Assembly (NCBI GenBank): GCA_951799405.1
Contig: OX637362.1
Span: 12,138,493 to 12,202,492 of the forward strand
Length of the DNA: 64,000 bases
Origin: Agapetus fuscipes
Lineage: Eukaryota; Arthropoda; Insecta; Trichoptera; Glossosomatidae
Direction of reading: 5' to 3'
This document shows, piece by piece, positions 11,321-23,200 of the stretch (its first letter is position 1; each line of letters starts with the position of its first letter). The notes below the pieces were generated by a model, which did not search any database, was not told the DNA's origin, and worked only from the letters and a program-made list of their open reading frames with translations. Both the position numbers and the translations under genes were made by a program.

Positions 11321-11460
11321 GGGGGTTGCCAAACTGGCACGTGTGAACAGACACGACAGCTACCGACAAGCCAGTAGCTGACTACAGATACAAATTAATC
11401 ACATGTAGCTAAACATCTTATATTTACTTTTGAAATTCATATTTAGTGCACGATCAGAAA

Positions 11461-11575
11461 ACAGACGCGTGTAAGTTCACTCATAAACATGCTGCAAATT
11501 GTATACGAAATAGAAGCACAAAATCTCAAATCAGCATACATACTTACACCCTACAACTTTTACAGCCCTTCCAGA
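11461..11575 (-). mobile_element. Weak LINE-T tail relic
   Basis: AGACGCGTGTAAGTTCAC, AATCTCAAATCAGC and AACTTTTACAGCCCTTCC only. Confidence 0.4.
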
Positions 11576-12137
11576 TGAACTTTCATAGCGTATAAAAGAA
11601 GAAACTCAACTTACCAAAATTTTAGTCAGTTCAATTTAATGTAGATGCAGAAATAGTAGGAAAAACCAACCTGAAAAAAAATAAAACAGATAAAAGTATC
11701 ACATAAATGTTATCTCCTATGTTATTTCCAATTCGGTTATTGCCCGGATGGCATAATTCTTTGTTATGTTGTCTCCAAATTTTTCCTAACAATTCATAAA
11801 AATTTTGATGGTGTAGTTTTTGATTGTGGACTCCCTGAAGAGGCTGTTAATAGTTTACACCACGCGCGTTACACTATATTGGCTATGAAAGTCTGCGAGA
11901 GTGCATGGAAGTTTTGTTAAGCGATACTCCGCACTGGCTTGCACGTCCTAGAAGCCTCGCGGGAGAACTAGCATACATCACGAGCAGAGGGCGCGCTGTG
12001 AGAGGCCAAACAATTAGAATTTCAAATAAACGAGCACGGGCACAGTTATGAATTTACGAGGTGCACCGGACGCGTGGAGGAATGCAAGATGAAGCACTGC
12101 AATACGCCTTTAATAATAATAATATTTGCATGATTTA

Positions 12138-12235
12138 TTTGATGACCCTGTTTAAGCGAAGGTCGGAAAGAATTGCAGGGTGTATGTCCACTTGAGGTTT
12201 GGGTTTTTATGTTGTAGGTTCACACGCGAAAATTC
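12138..12235 (+). mobile_element. LINE-T tail fragment
   Basis: AAGGTCGGAAAGAATTGCAG to TTATGTTGTAGGTTCACA. Confidence 0.6.
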
Positions 12236-12426
12236 CTTCGCTTTTGTTTCTTTTACTTTGACTAATCACTTTATTTTGTCTTTTAAATCATCTTGGGTTT
12301 TTATTTCAACAACATATTTCCATATCCGTTCCATAGTGTGATACTGTTGGCAGTATGACAGTCTTAAATTTCCCCTTAATATGTGGTGCAAAATTGCAGC
12401 TATTCTGATTTTGTAGTGAATAAGAC

Positions 12427-12572
12427 CCTCCGCACACTAGACGACAGGCGATAGCGACTTGTCGGCGCGACTCGGCGACAAGTGTGCGGAGCTTTGAACA
12501 AAATATATGAAAACTGTCGGCCGCAGCCTGTCGCCGCGACTCGGCGACTCAGACGCCAAGTGTGCGGAGCTC
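12427..12572. mobile_element. Small GC-rich MITE
   Basis: Inverted ends with CTCCGCACACT and AGTGTGCGGAG; two related inner units contain GCGACTCGGCGAC. About 146 bp, in otherwise unique AT-rich DNA. Confidence 0.55.
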
Positions 12573-14144
12573 TAAGAGTCTAAATACTTCAGGATCTAAC
12601 GTGTGCCATATTTCCTGAGATTGAGTGATTAACATTCAGATGTATTGATACGTAAATTAGAGCTCCACAAAACCACATGTGCGAATAGTGTGGTGCAACT
12701 ATAGATTCATAAATGTGAGGTGAAGGTTTGAATATTATAGCTACATAAAGTGCATCAGAAAATAATTGCAAAAAAAAACAATGGATCATGGGATCAAAAG
12801 AAAAAATCTAGAATGCGTAGCACAGCAAAGCAGAGTGGTACAAATATAAATTACCGATACATAATTCCATGTAAATTAGATGGCATTGCATCTTTCGGAA
12901 TGCTGGCAATACGAATGCGGTTTGTGGAGGGAAAAAATCAATTTCAGCAAGGAAACCACAAGCCTTGAGCGCACCCAAGCGGATAAGGTTTTGTTTTGCC
13001 TAATGAGCTACGCACCAACTACCGGAGGGAAGATGGTTTAATCTGGTTTCCGATTGTCATCGGTAATCCGATACTGCCATTTGATGTAAACTGCTATTTC
13101 GATTGGATCGAAGCAAGAAACTTGTAAATTGGTGAACTTGGTGCGTTTATAGTTGATGATAAAGATTAATAACACAGCAATAAATTTTGTTGATGGACTG
13201 AGTTTCATGGCATAATTAAAACCAAGATGCATTTACCACAACTTACAAATTCTAAAACAACAAGATAAGAACAAGAATGGCCAGATATTGATCCATTATT
13301 ATGGATAATCACTAAATGACATGCAAATTTTTTGTTTCCAAGCATCAAGCCATTTAATGATGTCCTACCAATATTTTACCAATTACGGGAGGCATCATAT
13401 TTGCCGCATAAAACGCATTATTGTTTTCGTTGATATTTCAGCATCAGAATAACTTTGAATACAATGACGATAAAAAATCATGAAACATGAAAACGGTAGC
13501 TTTAATGCGATGGTTACATGGAGAAGTGATTGATTGATGTCATCCTCATTGGACAAAAAACGGTTTTATGATGCATACACTTACGCACCAATTTTACAAA
13601 TTACGAGAACAATGTTCGTGAATCAATTTTCCGAGAAACTGTTAACATCAAGCAATGGAAGCAGGTTGAAAAATCCAAATCACTTACATTCATGATGCTC
13701 CAATGTTAGCAACCGGCGAGGGGGATAAAATTTTACGATATTGCCGTTTGGTACAAGGCAGACAGATGATGCTTGCTTCACAGAGCCGATTAACCGAAGG
13801 TTAAATACTTAATCTGAGGATATTTGAGCGGACAAGGGACGACCAACTCGGGAGCGTGGCTAATTTGTTGCTAAACTAACGATGATGGACCTATAAAAGA
13901 TGGAATCTTGCTGCCGGAGGATGGTACGAAAGATAAGATGGATTAATCAATGAATGAAGATTGCTCGTAGACAAAACGTTGTTGATGAGCAATTTCAATC
14001 CAAAACCTTACAAAACTCGATTTTAATTTGATGTTTTAGAATCGAACATAATTTGATAAAAATTTTACTTATTCCTCGTTGAGCTTTATGTTTCTTCTAG
14101 TTCTTTATCAATGACCATAATGTTTTTATTTTTCCGAGAATGTA

Positions 14145-14630
14145 CAATGAATGAATGAATGGGATATCCAGAGTCATAATAAAAGGAGGACTTGGAAAAG
14201 GTTATGACTCTGGATGAAATGAAAGAACAGCAAGGACAGGAAGAAGTGGCGGCTAATCTGCAATGTTGGTTTATTAATTTGCTACATTTTTTTTGCATAG
14301 GAAATTTTTGACTTTTTTTGTATTTATTTTTAAGGTTTTGTTCTTTTTTATATTTAAATGTAATTTATTATTCGTGTTCCTTGACTGATAGGTTGGTATG
14401 AGGCTGACCACCCATACTGTAAAAACTGGTTCACTTTGCCAATGTCACCCCTGTGTCAGGGAAGGTCGGCAAAAGTTGTGGGGCTTATGTTCATTTGAGG
14501 TTTGGATTTTATTTGTATGTACACATTCAGCATTTGTAAGCGCGAACTACACGTGTTGGTTTGTGGGCATACATCTGAGAGCTTTAAATGAATATATCAT
14601 TGCAACTTAGATTATAGATTATATATTATA
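14145..14630 (+). mobile_element. LINE-T subfamily B, coding end plus 3' UTR
   Basis: AATGAATGGGATATCCAGAG, KKVMTLDEMKE-like coding end, then TTCCTTGACTGATAGG to TTAGATTATAGATTATA. Confidence 0.8.
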
Positions 14631-15009
14631 CAAAAACTCAATGCCTAAAGTGCAATTGAAAGTTAAAGTATTTTGTTCCATGGGTTCATAAAAATTGGCA
14701 CAGAAACAAAAAAGTATGATATACATATGTATGAAAGAAGTTGCAGAAACCATGTGGTACCTACAGGATATAGCAAAGCCTTTTGTGTAAGCCATGTGTT
14801 TAGTTTAGCCAACAGTTTAATTCTTAATGTCAGCATAACTCAAGATAAGCTGGCTTATAAGATTTAGTCGTCACATAAGGAGAGAACAAAACATACGGCA
14901 CACATTAAAACAAATAATAAATTCAAATGTTATGTATCTTATGCTGGTATCTGCATAATGCAGCGATGCTATCGCCTCTTCCTCTATTACTGTTTTAGGT
15001 GACCACCAT

Positions 15010-15038
15010 GTTACCATGGTAACAGTTACCATGGCAAC
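15010..15038. promoter_or_regulatory. Two adjacent RFX-type X-boxes
   Basis: GTTACCATGGTAAC (15010-15023, perfectly palindromic) and GTTACCATGGCAAC (15025-15038) fit the RFX consensus GTNRCC(0-3N)RGYAAC with a 15-bp period. RFX factors drive ciliary and some other genes. Function here is inferred only. Confidence 0.5.
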
Positions 15039-15339
15039 AATTAATGTTGATATCCCGGAATAATATCGCGGGAACGTTATGAAGCATTATGCATCCGACC
15101 GTAGACAATATTTTTTGAAGTTCGGACGAAAAGGGAATGCTGACATCGCTTCGTGCCACGAAAGCCATTACTCATAACGAAAACATGCTCGTTTAACTTA
15201 ATTGCGTACAACATTGCCAAGTGAGTTTAACATTAGCTTGAAGAACTAAAAGTACCAGAACCCTACACATGAATGGCTTAAACGGACACGAAGTGAACTC
15301 AAAATAAACAGCCTACAGAAGCAATGATTTGGAACAGTG

Positions 15340-15565
15340 TCAGAGAGTAGAATGATGGAACATATGCGAGAACAATGAGATGGTTCGGAAACCTAGAAAA
15401 AATGGCTTTTGAATAACTGATGAAAGGGACTAGCAAAGGCAAGGGCGTGGGAGAGGACGGCCAAGAAAAGAATGACTGAAGCTGCAGGAGTGAGAACAAA
15501 GAAGAGAATGCATGAAGTGAAAGGACAGAAAAAAATTAAGACATATCTGCGGAAATAATGACCAC
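15340..15565 (+). pseudogene. Degraded LINE-G/T C-terminal fragment
   Basis: Contains MRWFGNLEKM, RGRPRKE and KDRKK-like pieces with several stops and shifts. Confidence 0.55.
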
Positions 15566-15780
15566 TACATAAACAGTAACAGAAAAGAAAAAAAAATCCA
15601 AAAGTGGCTCTTGAAAAACGACTTTATGATTAGGCAGCGTAGATACTTTAATTGTAGGCTTTTTGAAACTGTTCCAGAAAATTTTGGCAATCGTTTTCAA
15701 CATACAACACCGTTCAAAAACATTTTCTCAGTATGCATTCGATAATTTATGTGGCTCATTATGAAGAACAACAATTTTAC

Positions 15781-15950
15781 GGCTGGAAGTCTCATCCCCA
15801 CGGTGATTCTCCCACTACTGAATATCGGTAATATTTGTATGAAGACCTGTCAATCCATGATGGTCGCAAGTACACAGCTTATTAGTATTCATTTAAATAT
15901 TACCGATATTCGGTAGGTAAGAATTACCGTGATAATGAGACTTACAGGCA
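15781..15950. mobile_element. MITE-P, full copy, slightly decayed
   Basis: GGCTGGAAGTCTCAT at the left, inverted copy ending at about 15950, with ATTACCGATATTCGGTA inside. Confidence 0.7.
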
Positions 15951-16214
15951 TGTAAAAATGCTCAATTATGAATTGATTTTGATCACCTTTTTGCCATACA
16001 CTAGTTGGCGTAATGGTGGCTCGAGCACACATCCGGGCGGTGGGTTTACTAAGAAAAGCCGTTGCTTGGACGAGAGGCATTTCTGGTATCGCGAAATCTG
16101 CATGACCGGCTCTGGGCATTGTTCACGACGCCGCACCAAAAGACTTGCGGCTCGGACCGTCCGATATTTGTACTTGCAAACCATAAGGTGGAACCAACAT
16201 GAGGTGCTGCACCA

Positions 16215-16235
16215 TTAGGTTAGGTTAGGTTAGGT
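16215..16235 (+). repeat. TTAGG telomere-type repeat, four units
   Basis: TTAGG x4. Insect telomere unit at an interstitial site, too short to be a telomere. Confidence 0.85.
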
Positions 16236-16240
16236 GAATT

Positions 16241-16318
16241 GTGGCTGAGAAAGACTATGTAAGGTAAGACGAAAGTTAGAAACTTAGCTAAGTATATTTT
16301 CCATTAGAAGAATCTTAG
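16241..16318 (+). repeat. Left direct repeat flanking LINE-G
   Basis: GTGGCTGAGAAAGA, GCGAAAGTTAGAA-like, CTTAGCTAAG and CCATTAG blocks recur at 16824-16904 on the other side of the LINE-G fragment. Confidence 0.8.
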
Positions 16319-16823
16319 AAAGAATAGCAAAGAACAAGCGATTGACGATGGATCTTAGAATGGCGGTACACAATGGCATATTGTTGCACAAGTATGTACG
16401 GTGAAAATGAAGCATTTGAGAAGCTTGACAAGAAAAACCCTGAAGAATCGAGTTGGGAATGAATAGGTTAAAAAATAATGTAAGATGAAAGAGGATGTGA
16501 AAGATAAGGTACCAAATAATGTGATGAGATGGTTTGGGTATGTGGAAAGTATGAATGATGATAAACTGGCAAAGTATATATGTAGAGGAAGTGCGAAAGG
16601 AAAAAGAGGTAAGGGACGACCGAAAAAAATATGGAGTGATCAGATTGAGGAGATTGTGAAAGAATGGGATATACAAAGTGAGCGTAAAAGAAGAAAATGC
16701 AAGAAAAAGGTGATGGATATGAATGAATTGACGGAAGCATGTAAGGATAGGAAAAATGTAGGCAGCTCTGCAGAAACTCTGCCCCCCCCCCCCTAACGGA
16801 ATGGTGACAGAGTTACAGTTACA
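16312..16823 (+). pseudogene. LINE-G copy with internal deletion
   Basis: Starts AGAATAGCAAAGAACAAGCG; about 70 bp are missing after AATGGCATATTGTT relative to the 54.8-kb copy; then MRWFGYVESMNDDKLAK and GKGRPKKIW. The final GCCACCCCTA became a C-run (16783-16793). Flanked by about 80-bp direct repeats. Confidence 0.85.
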
Positions 16824-16904
16824 GTGGCTGAGAAAGAATTTGTAAGGTTAGGCGAAAGTTAGAAGCTTAGCTAAGAATATATGCCATTAGGAGAAGAAGC
16901 TTAG
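16824..16904 (+). repeat. Right direct repeat flanking LINE-G
   Basis: About 80 bp, roughly 85% like 16241-16318 by eye. Confidence 0.8.
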
Positions 16905-16944
16905 TCAGAGGAAGAAAATTCTGAAAAAGGACATTTTTTTGTGC

Positions 16945-17185
16945 TTAACAGGTTACCCTTTATTACAGAGCACCCTAACAGCTATCAACATGCTGGGAGG
17001 AACTCTATTGCTAGTTTTTTAAATCTTAATAAATGACACTCAAACATGTCTATATTAGACTTATTGAAGAGCTTTATACTATAAAATAATGTCCTCACCC
17101 TCAAATTTGTCAGGCACATAAAGCCTGTAGATAAATAGAAGGCTAGACGAAACCTTTTCCTTTGACAAAAAAACCTCCTCATAAA
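16945..17185 (-). pseudogene. LINE-E C-terminal fragment
   Basis: Minus strand LRVRTLFYSIKLFNKSNID and ends EFLPAC, then the same CAGCATGTTGATAGC 3' sequence as the 31.8-kb copy. Confidence 0.6.
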
Positions 17186-17622
17186 AATGAATTTTCACTG
17201 CGTAAATACACAAACTCCAACAAGTTTACAATAAAAAAAAAACTACTTATCTACGTAACATCATAATCACATTAGTATTTATTCATCTAATTAGCGGCAT
17301 CGTTAGTAGATGAAATACAGTAGATAAAAACAATTTAATCTAGTTTATTAATTTCACGGAACCTGATTTACGCGCAAATACAGCCAGGTGATGAGTTAAT
17401 TTAAAGGTATTAAAAAATAATCTCCACTTGAAATTTCACACTTCTTATAGGATGAGTGTCGCTTTTTTTCCATGCCAAGTCTTGGGAGTGATCGCTCGAG
17501 GTGATAGCACGCTAAATAATGTTAAAAATCTACAATCAACGTCTCACTTAACGGGTAATATTTTTTACTTAAAATATTTTGAATGTTTAAGCGTGTCGCT
17601 TGGTAGCCAAAAAAAAAACGAG

Positions 17623-17695
17623 ATTTAATTCAGTTAGCAACAAAAAAATTGCGATGGTATCTTTACAATATATATTTTTGAAGATAAGGTACATA
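17623..17695 (+). repeat. Left direct repeat flanking SINE2
   Basis: ATTTAATTCAGTTAGCAAC, ATGGTATCTTTACAATATA and AAGGTACA recur at 17950-18022. Confidence 0.8.
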
Positions 17696-17940
17696 GCTCG
17701 GGTGATTCGAATCTCACCGAGGGTGTCAGAAATGATTTCTCGTTTCGATGTTTATTTCAAACCCCAAATTAAAATACCGGCAAGGTTTATACAGCCTTCA
17801 CAAGAAATGAGTACCAGCTCCCACTTCAACTGAAAACAAAAAGGTTCCACTCGCCACATGCGAAACCCTTCGGGGATAACGCGGCAAGAAGTTACACTAA
17901 ATGCGCAGCTTAGTTGCGTTTTTGCGAGGAACATACTTCA
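17691..17940 (+). mobile_element. SINE2 lacking the A box, between direct repeats
   Basis: ATAGCTC runs straight into TTCGAATCTCACCGAGGG (the middle of the head is deleted); body to GCAGCTTAGTTGCGTTT. 73-bp direct repeats flank it. Confidence 0.7.
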
Positions 17941-17949
17941 AAGAAGGAT

Positions 17950-18022
17950 ATTTAATTCAGTAAGCAACAAAAAAATATAATGGTATCTTTACAATATATA
18001 TATTTTGAAGCTTAGGTACACA
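17950..18022 (+). repeat. Right direct repeat flanking SINE2
   Basis: Same blocks as 17623-17695 with few differences. Confidence 0.8.
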
Positions 18023-18052
18023 CTTCAAAAAATATTTTGCTATAATAATTTA

Positions 18053-18222
18053 ACATGCTTGATCCTTGGTCTAATGGTTAAAACTCCAGACTCGTAATAC
18101 GAAGGCGGTGAGTTGAATTCCCGGCGGAGCACAAAATTAATGACAACCCGCCCTGTCAGGAGCTTAGTAACACCCACTTCAAAAGAAGTAATTGGCGTAA
18201 AGCCAGTTTCCTTATTACCGCA
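18053..18222 (+). mobile_element. SINE1 head joined to a SINE2 body fragment
   Basis: CTTGATCCTTGGTCTAATGG, GAATTCCCGGCGGAGCAC, then CCAC/CTTCAAAAGAAGTAATTGG of SINE2. Confidence 0.6.
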
Positions 18223-18225
18223 CGC

Positions 18226-18450
18226 CATATTCCATGACTCATAGGTTGGTTGGTTGACCACCCAACCTGCAAAACTGGTTGAGTTTTCCAATGTACCCCT
18301 TATTTTAAGGAAATTCAGCGAGAGTTGCAGAGCTTATGTTGATTTGAGCATTGGCATATTTTGTATGTACACATGCAGCATGTCGGCTTGCATTAAAAAT
18401 GAGATTAACTGTAAATTTATCTTTGCACGTTAGATTACAGATTATAGATG
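18226..18450 (+). mobile_element. LINE-T tail, diverged
   Basis: TTCCATGACTCATAGG, CAATGTACCCCTTATTTT, TTAGATTACAGATTATAG. Confidence 0.65.
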
Positions 18451-18454
18451 TGCG

Positions 18455-18502
18455 ACGCTTTCGGGGACAACACGGTAAATATTAACAATACATGTGCAGC
18501 TT
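18455..18502 (+). mobile_element. SINE2 end fragment
   Basis: CTTTCGGGGACAACACGG and GTGCAGCTTAGTTGCATTTC. Confidence 0.5.
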
Positions 18503-19011
18503 AGTTGCATTTCAAGGGAACTATGAAGATGATGTGTAAATCACTTTTATGACACTCATTGCATACTTTTACTGCCTGTTTAAGTTTAAGCTGCCGTAGA
18601 TGAGTTTCGTACGATTTAGATTGTAAAACATTCAGTCAATTTTGTGCAATTCTACATAGTTTACGATTTAACAATATCCGTTCGTTGGTTTGATCGTAAA
18701 TATGGTTTACTCATAAGGTAAAATGTAGCGAATAGTATAAGAAAATGTTGCTTGTTTTAATGATACAAATTAAATATTGTTTTTGCGAATTGTTAGGTAA
18801 ATTTCGTTTCCCCAATGCTTATTTGTCTTATCTACCATTTATGAGGTTTATGTTAGAATTACGGTCAGTTCTAAAAATAATGTCGTTAATATGTCAAAAT
18901 TAAAATGTCGGGTAATAAATTTGGAAATTTCGTTTCAACTCCATTTAGAGTGCAAACTTCTAAGCATGCTAAGCTTCAAGCCTTAAGAGGGCTCTTACCA
19001 ATAATTGTCTG

Positions 19012-19301
19012 TCTAATCTAATCTAATCTAAGCTGCAAAGATATATATCATTTAAGATTTATACTAAATGCATTCCCACAAGCAGATATGAATAATTTCG
19101 CGCTAACACATGCCGCATGTGGACCTACAATATAAAAACCCAATCTCAAATGAACATAAGCCTTGCAACTCTTGCCGTCCTTCCCTGAAACAGGGGTGAC
19201 AATGGCAAAGTGAACCAATTTTTATATTATGGGTGGTCAGCCGCATAACAACCTATAAGTCAAGGAACATACATGACAAATTACATTTTTTAAAATCAAA
19301 G
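19012..19301 (-). mobile_element. LINE-T subfamily A tail inside FB1
   Basis: TCTAATCTAATCTAATCTAA to TTTTTAAAATCAAAG; inserted near the left end of FB1. Confidence 0.8.
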
Positions 19302-19596
19302 ATCTGTTGTTTTTAAAAATATGTTTCTTGTACTTTATGGTCTTAGTCAAAGAGTGACATTAATCTAAGACATTGTATCTATAAAATAAGTATCATCATA
19401 TAATTATAGAGAAAAACAATATTTAAAATAAAAAGCTACAAAATAAAACGGAACAAATGTGAAACAAATTTTTTTTTTAATATTTTTTGTGGTGTCATTT
19501 ATTAAGTTATATAAACAAAAATATTTCATAATTTAGATAAAAAATCAATAAACACGTGTGATTTTTTTCATTAATGTCACTCTTTTACTAAGACCA

Positions 19597-19846
19597 TCTA
19601 TAATCTATAATCTAAGTTGCAAGAATATATTCATTTAAAGCTCTCAGATGTATGCCCACAAACCAACACGTGTAGTTGGCGCTTACAAATGCTGAATGTG
19701 TACCTACAAATAAAATCCAAACCTCAAATGAACATAAGCCCCACAACTTTTTCCGACCTTCCCTGACACAGGGGTGACATTGAGAAAGTGAACCATTTTT
19801 TACAGTGTGGGTGGTCAGCCTCATATCAACCTATAAGTCAAGGAAT
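19597..19846 (-). mobile_element. LINE-T subfamily B tail inside FB1
   Basis: ATCTATAATCTATAATCT to CTATAAGTCAAGGAATA. Confidence 0.8.
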
Positions 19847-20090
19847 AAAAAATCATCAAGTATAAAAAACATATTTTTAAAAACAATGGACATTTTTTTG
19901 TAAGAGCCCTCTTAATTCAGTAGTAAATTTTCGTTATCAATTGTTTCATACTCTCTGTACCGTTTTTTGCGTTTATTAAACCATTGTCTACAGCTTTCCA
20001 GTCCTTTCTTCTTCAACCTTTTCTACTACATTGTCTCTTTCTATCACTTCGTTTTCTTCGTCGCTCATGATGTTATTTTTCTTGTTCCAG

Positions 20091-20292
20091 GCGCCCTGAC
20101 CAAGAGCCAGTTCCCAGTGTTCACCATCTACGCCCAGAAGTCCTGTTTGGGAGTGCGGCCATGCGAAAGGGCTTGGTGCTTTGATCGCGTTCAGCAGTAT
20201 CGTCTCAAGGCCACCGTGAGGAGGACACACGCCGTCAGCTCTCGCCAGATGTGCCTGGACCTCTGCCTGGGAGAAAGGGACTTCGTCTGCAG
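20091..20292 (+). CDS. Exon (first visible): PAN module 1, N-terminal half
   Basis: Acceptor TTGTTCCAG at 20082-20090 after a pyrimidine tract; donor GTAGGA at 20293. Encodes 66 whole codons, with CERAWCFDRV, MCLDLCLGE and FVC cysteine motifs typical of a PAN/apple domain. One base of the first codon comes from an unseen upstream exon; two bases (AG) of an Arg codon are left for the next exon. Codons are GC-richer than the surrounding DNA. Confidence 0.88.
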
Positions 20293-23200
20293 GTAGGACT
20301 TCAAGATATTATGAGAAATCATCGTCATCTTCTTAAGGAGAGGATTAATTTATTTATTTTGTATTCACGGGAAGGCCTTCCGCCACTTGAGAAAACATAT
20401 TGCTTTTCATGAGCGTGCATATGCTGTAGATCCTTCTGACACATACGTACAGAACGGGTATGTAGAGGGTCTGAACGTACTAGAATTTTCACACACATTT
20501 AACTGCAGGAAAAACCACAACAGAAACACGAAAACAACTGCGGTTTGATACTTTTATTATTAGTGTAAATTCTCTTTGAAGTATGTGTAAAAATTCCGAT
20601 TGGAAAAGTACCTCGCGCCGCGTCCCGTTACCCACGCTCAGATGGGATAATCACTGTGAATGTAAAACCTCACCGCAAGCCCGCTGGAGGATGCGTTTAA
20701 TTTGCATTCCAGAGATCTATTTAATATCTGAGTGAAGTATGAATAATACGGGGTGGCGCAAATACAAGCATCACTTTTTTTCAGACGTATATTCAGTTGC
20801 AATAAAAAATAAAATTGGGAGAAATATGAATAAGTACAGAAAGTACTTCACAGCCGATTTGAAGAAGTATGTTTTGAAGAAAACTGACCACTTTTTTCTT
20901 TTAAATTAAAGATCGATAATTTTCGTAGCAGTTTTTGCTTTAAATAACGCCTTTGATTTTTCTTTACAGTGTTCATAGCAGCTTTAAATACTGATAGTTG
21001 TTGGCTGGAAAATTCGAAACATATACTTTATACCACCCACTAAATATCTAACCTAATCTAATCTAAGTTGCAAAGATATTTTACATTAAGGATTAACATT
21101 ATATGCATTTTCACAAGCAGACACGATTGAGTTCACTCTTAAACATGCCGCATGTGAACCTACAATATAAAACCCAATCTCAAATGAGCATAAGCCCTGC
21201 AACTCTTGCCGACCTTCCCTAAAACAGGGGTAATATTGGCAGAGTGAATCGATTTTTACAGTATAGGTGATCACCTGCATACCAACCTATTAATAAGTTA
21301 AGGAACATACAAAACAAACAACATTTTTAAAAATTGACAAATAATAATATTTATACACATCAAAACCCTAGTCTTAGCCGCCAACATTACAGATCATTCT
21401 GTCCTTACATCTATCTGTAATCTAAGTTGCAAGGATATATTCATTCAAAGCTCTCAGATGTATGCCCACAAACAAACACGTGTAGTTCGCCCTTACAAAT
21501 GCTGATTGTGTACTTACAAATAAAATCCAAACCTCAAATAAACATAAGCCCTGCAACTCTTTCCGACATTCCCTGAAACAGGGGTGACATTGGCAAAGTG
21601 AACCATTTTTTACAGTATGGGTGGTCAGCCTCATACCAACCTATAAGTCAAGGAATACTTCTTTCATTTCATAGAATACTTCTTTCATTTCATAGTTTTA
21701 AAAAAAGGTTTAAAATTTCAGCGGCCTCTGCGCCACCCTGTATCGGGAATGATGTGACCACGTACAGCAGGTGTATGAAATTTATGATGGGACAGTTAGA
21801 CTGATATCGACACGGCTTTCATTCTATTAACTCCCTCATCTAAGCAACCTTGGATTCAATTTCCTGAAGTATTGGAATGGACTCATCCAAGATGTGGCTA
21901 AACACGTGCTGCAGGAGTACCTACTCTTTAACTTCTTCTGCCAGTGTGTCGTGTCACGTGGAAATGAAAGAAGTATGTAAGGACAGAAAGAAACGGCGGT
22001 TGATCTGTAATGTTTATTAAATTAGAATTTGTATTCTGTTTTAGTTTTGATGTCCATACGTGTTATTATTTATTGATTTAAAAAATTTAATTTGTCGTGT
22101 TTGTTCCTTGACTTATAGGTTGGTAAGCGGCTGACCACCCATGCTGTAAAAATGGTTCACTTTGCCAATGCCACCCCTGTTTCAGGAAAGGACGGCAAGA
22201 GTTGCAGGGTGTATGTCCACTTTAGATTTGGTTTATATGTTGTAGGATCACATGCGGCATGTGCAAACGCGAACTTGTACGTGTCTGCTTGTGAGAATGC
22301 ATATAATGTAAACCTCCAATGTAACATATCTTTGCAACTAAGATTAGATTAGGTCCCCCAAACGTTGACTATCACTTTAGATAACATATTTTTATATCTC
22401 GCGGCTTATAAAAGTTCTTCTATTTGTCCCACTAGTGCTTAAAAAAAAAAAAAAAAAATTAGGCTGATTTGTTGGTGAGCGCTGTTTTTGTGTGTATCAC
22501 ACCTCAAGAGCCCTCTGCGATAAAGCGCCAATTCTCAAGCAAGACCCAGATGCTGTAAGGCTGGATGGACCTTTTGATGACCGGTCTTTGGTCAAGGTTT
22601 ATAAATTTTTCATTCCAGCGAAGAGCAAATTGAAAAATATAAATGGTACATTATTTGTGCTCCGCCGGGATTTGAACCCACAACCTTCCATTTACGAGTC
22701 TGAAGTGCTACCATTGGACTGCGGACGTATATATTTACTGATTTTTTTATTTCCAAAAAAGACACTATTGTCAATGACGTAAGAAAGTCCAGATTACTCG
22801 AGGTGAAATAAATACTCAAATTGTGAAAATAAAAGTTTTTTTTTTTTTATAAATTAGATTTAGATATAGATTTAGTAGTAGTGCTTCTTGACTGATAGGT
22901 TGGTATGAAGCTGACCCCGTGCTGTAAAAATCGGTTCACTTTTGCCAATGCCACCTCGGTTTCAGGGAAAGGCGGCAGGAGTTGCAAGGATGTTCATGTG
23001 AGGTTTTATTTATTTGTATGCACGCATGCAGAACGTGTAGGCGCTTACCTACATGTGCCTGTCTGTGGGCATGCATTTAATAAGAGCCTTAAATGTTAAC
23101 ATATTTTTGCAGCTTACATTATAGATTGATAGATAGATAGATTGTAATGAACGACGTCGAATAATTCCTGCTCACTTCTATGTCCATTCAAAATAATTTC

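Larger units (their letters stand above)
11580..14144 (+). other. Mostly unique DNA
   Basis: Apart from the LINE-T scrap at 12138 and the MITE at 12427, I see no repeats and no coding stretch. Candidate place for intronic or upstream control elements. Confidence 0.45.
18983..19916. mobile_element. Fold-back element FB1, second copy, split by two LINE-T tails
   Basis: Ends TTAAGAGGGCTCTTAC and its inverse at 19901-19916. Interior pieces match the 9.9-kb copy (ATATGTTTCTTGTACTTTATGG; ACGTGTGATTTTTTTCAT). LINE-T tails at 19012-19301 and 19597-19846 interrupt it, so they are younger. Confidence 0.65.
20748..21741. mobile_element. Candidate non-autonomous DNA element holding two LINE-T tails
   Basis: Ends GGGGTGGCGCA and TGCGCCACCC are inverted. 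Two minus-strand LINE-T tails (21052-21656) sit inside. No clear target duplication, so the assignment is tentative. Confidence 0.4.

Noticed and set aside
15958..16218. 86-residue reading frame in a GC-richer stretch
   Set aside because: No recognisable domain and no splice or start context; left as unique DNA.
19967..20090. Met-initiated hydrophobic reading frame running into the exon at 20091, like a signal peptide
   Set aside because: It covers the pyrimidine-rich acceptor tract, and the AG acceptor plus phase fit splicing from an upstream exon. Chance hydrophobicity from T-rich DNA.
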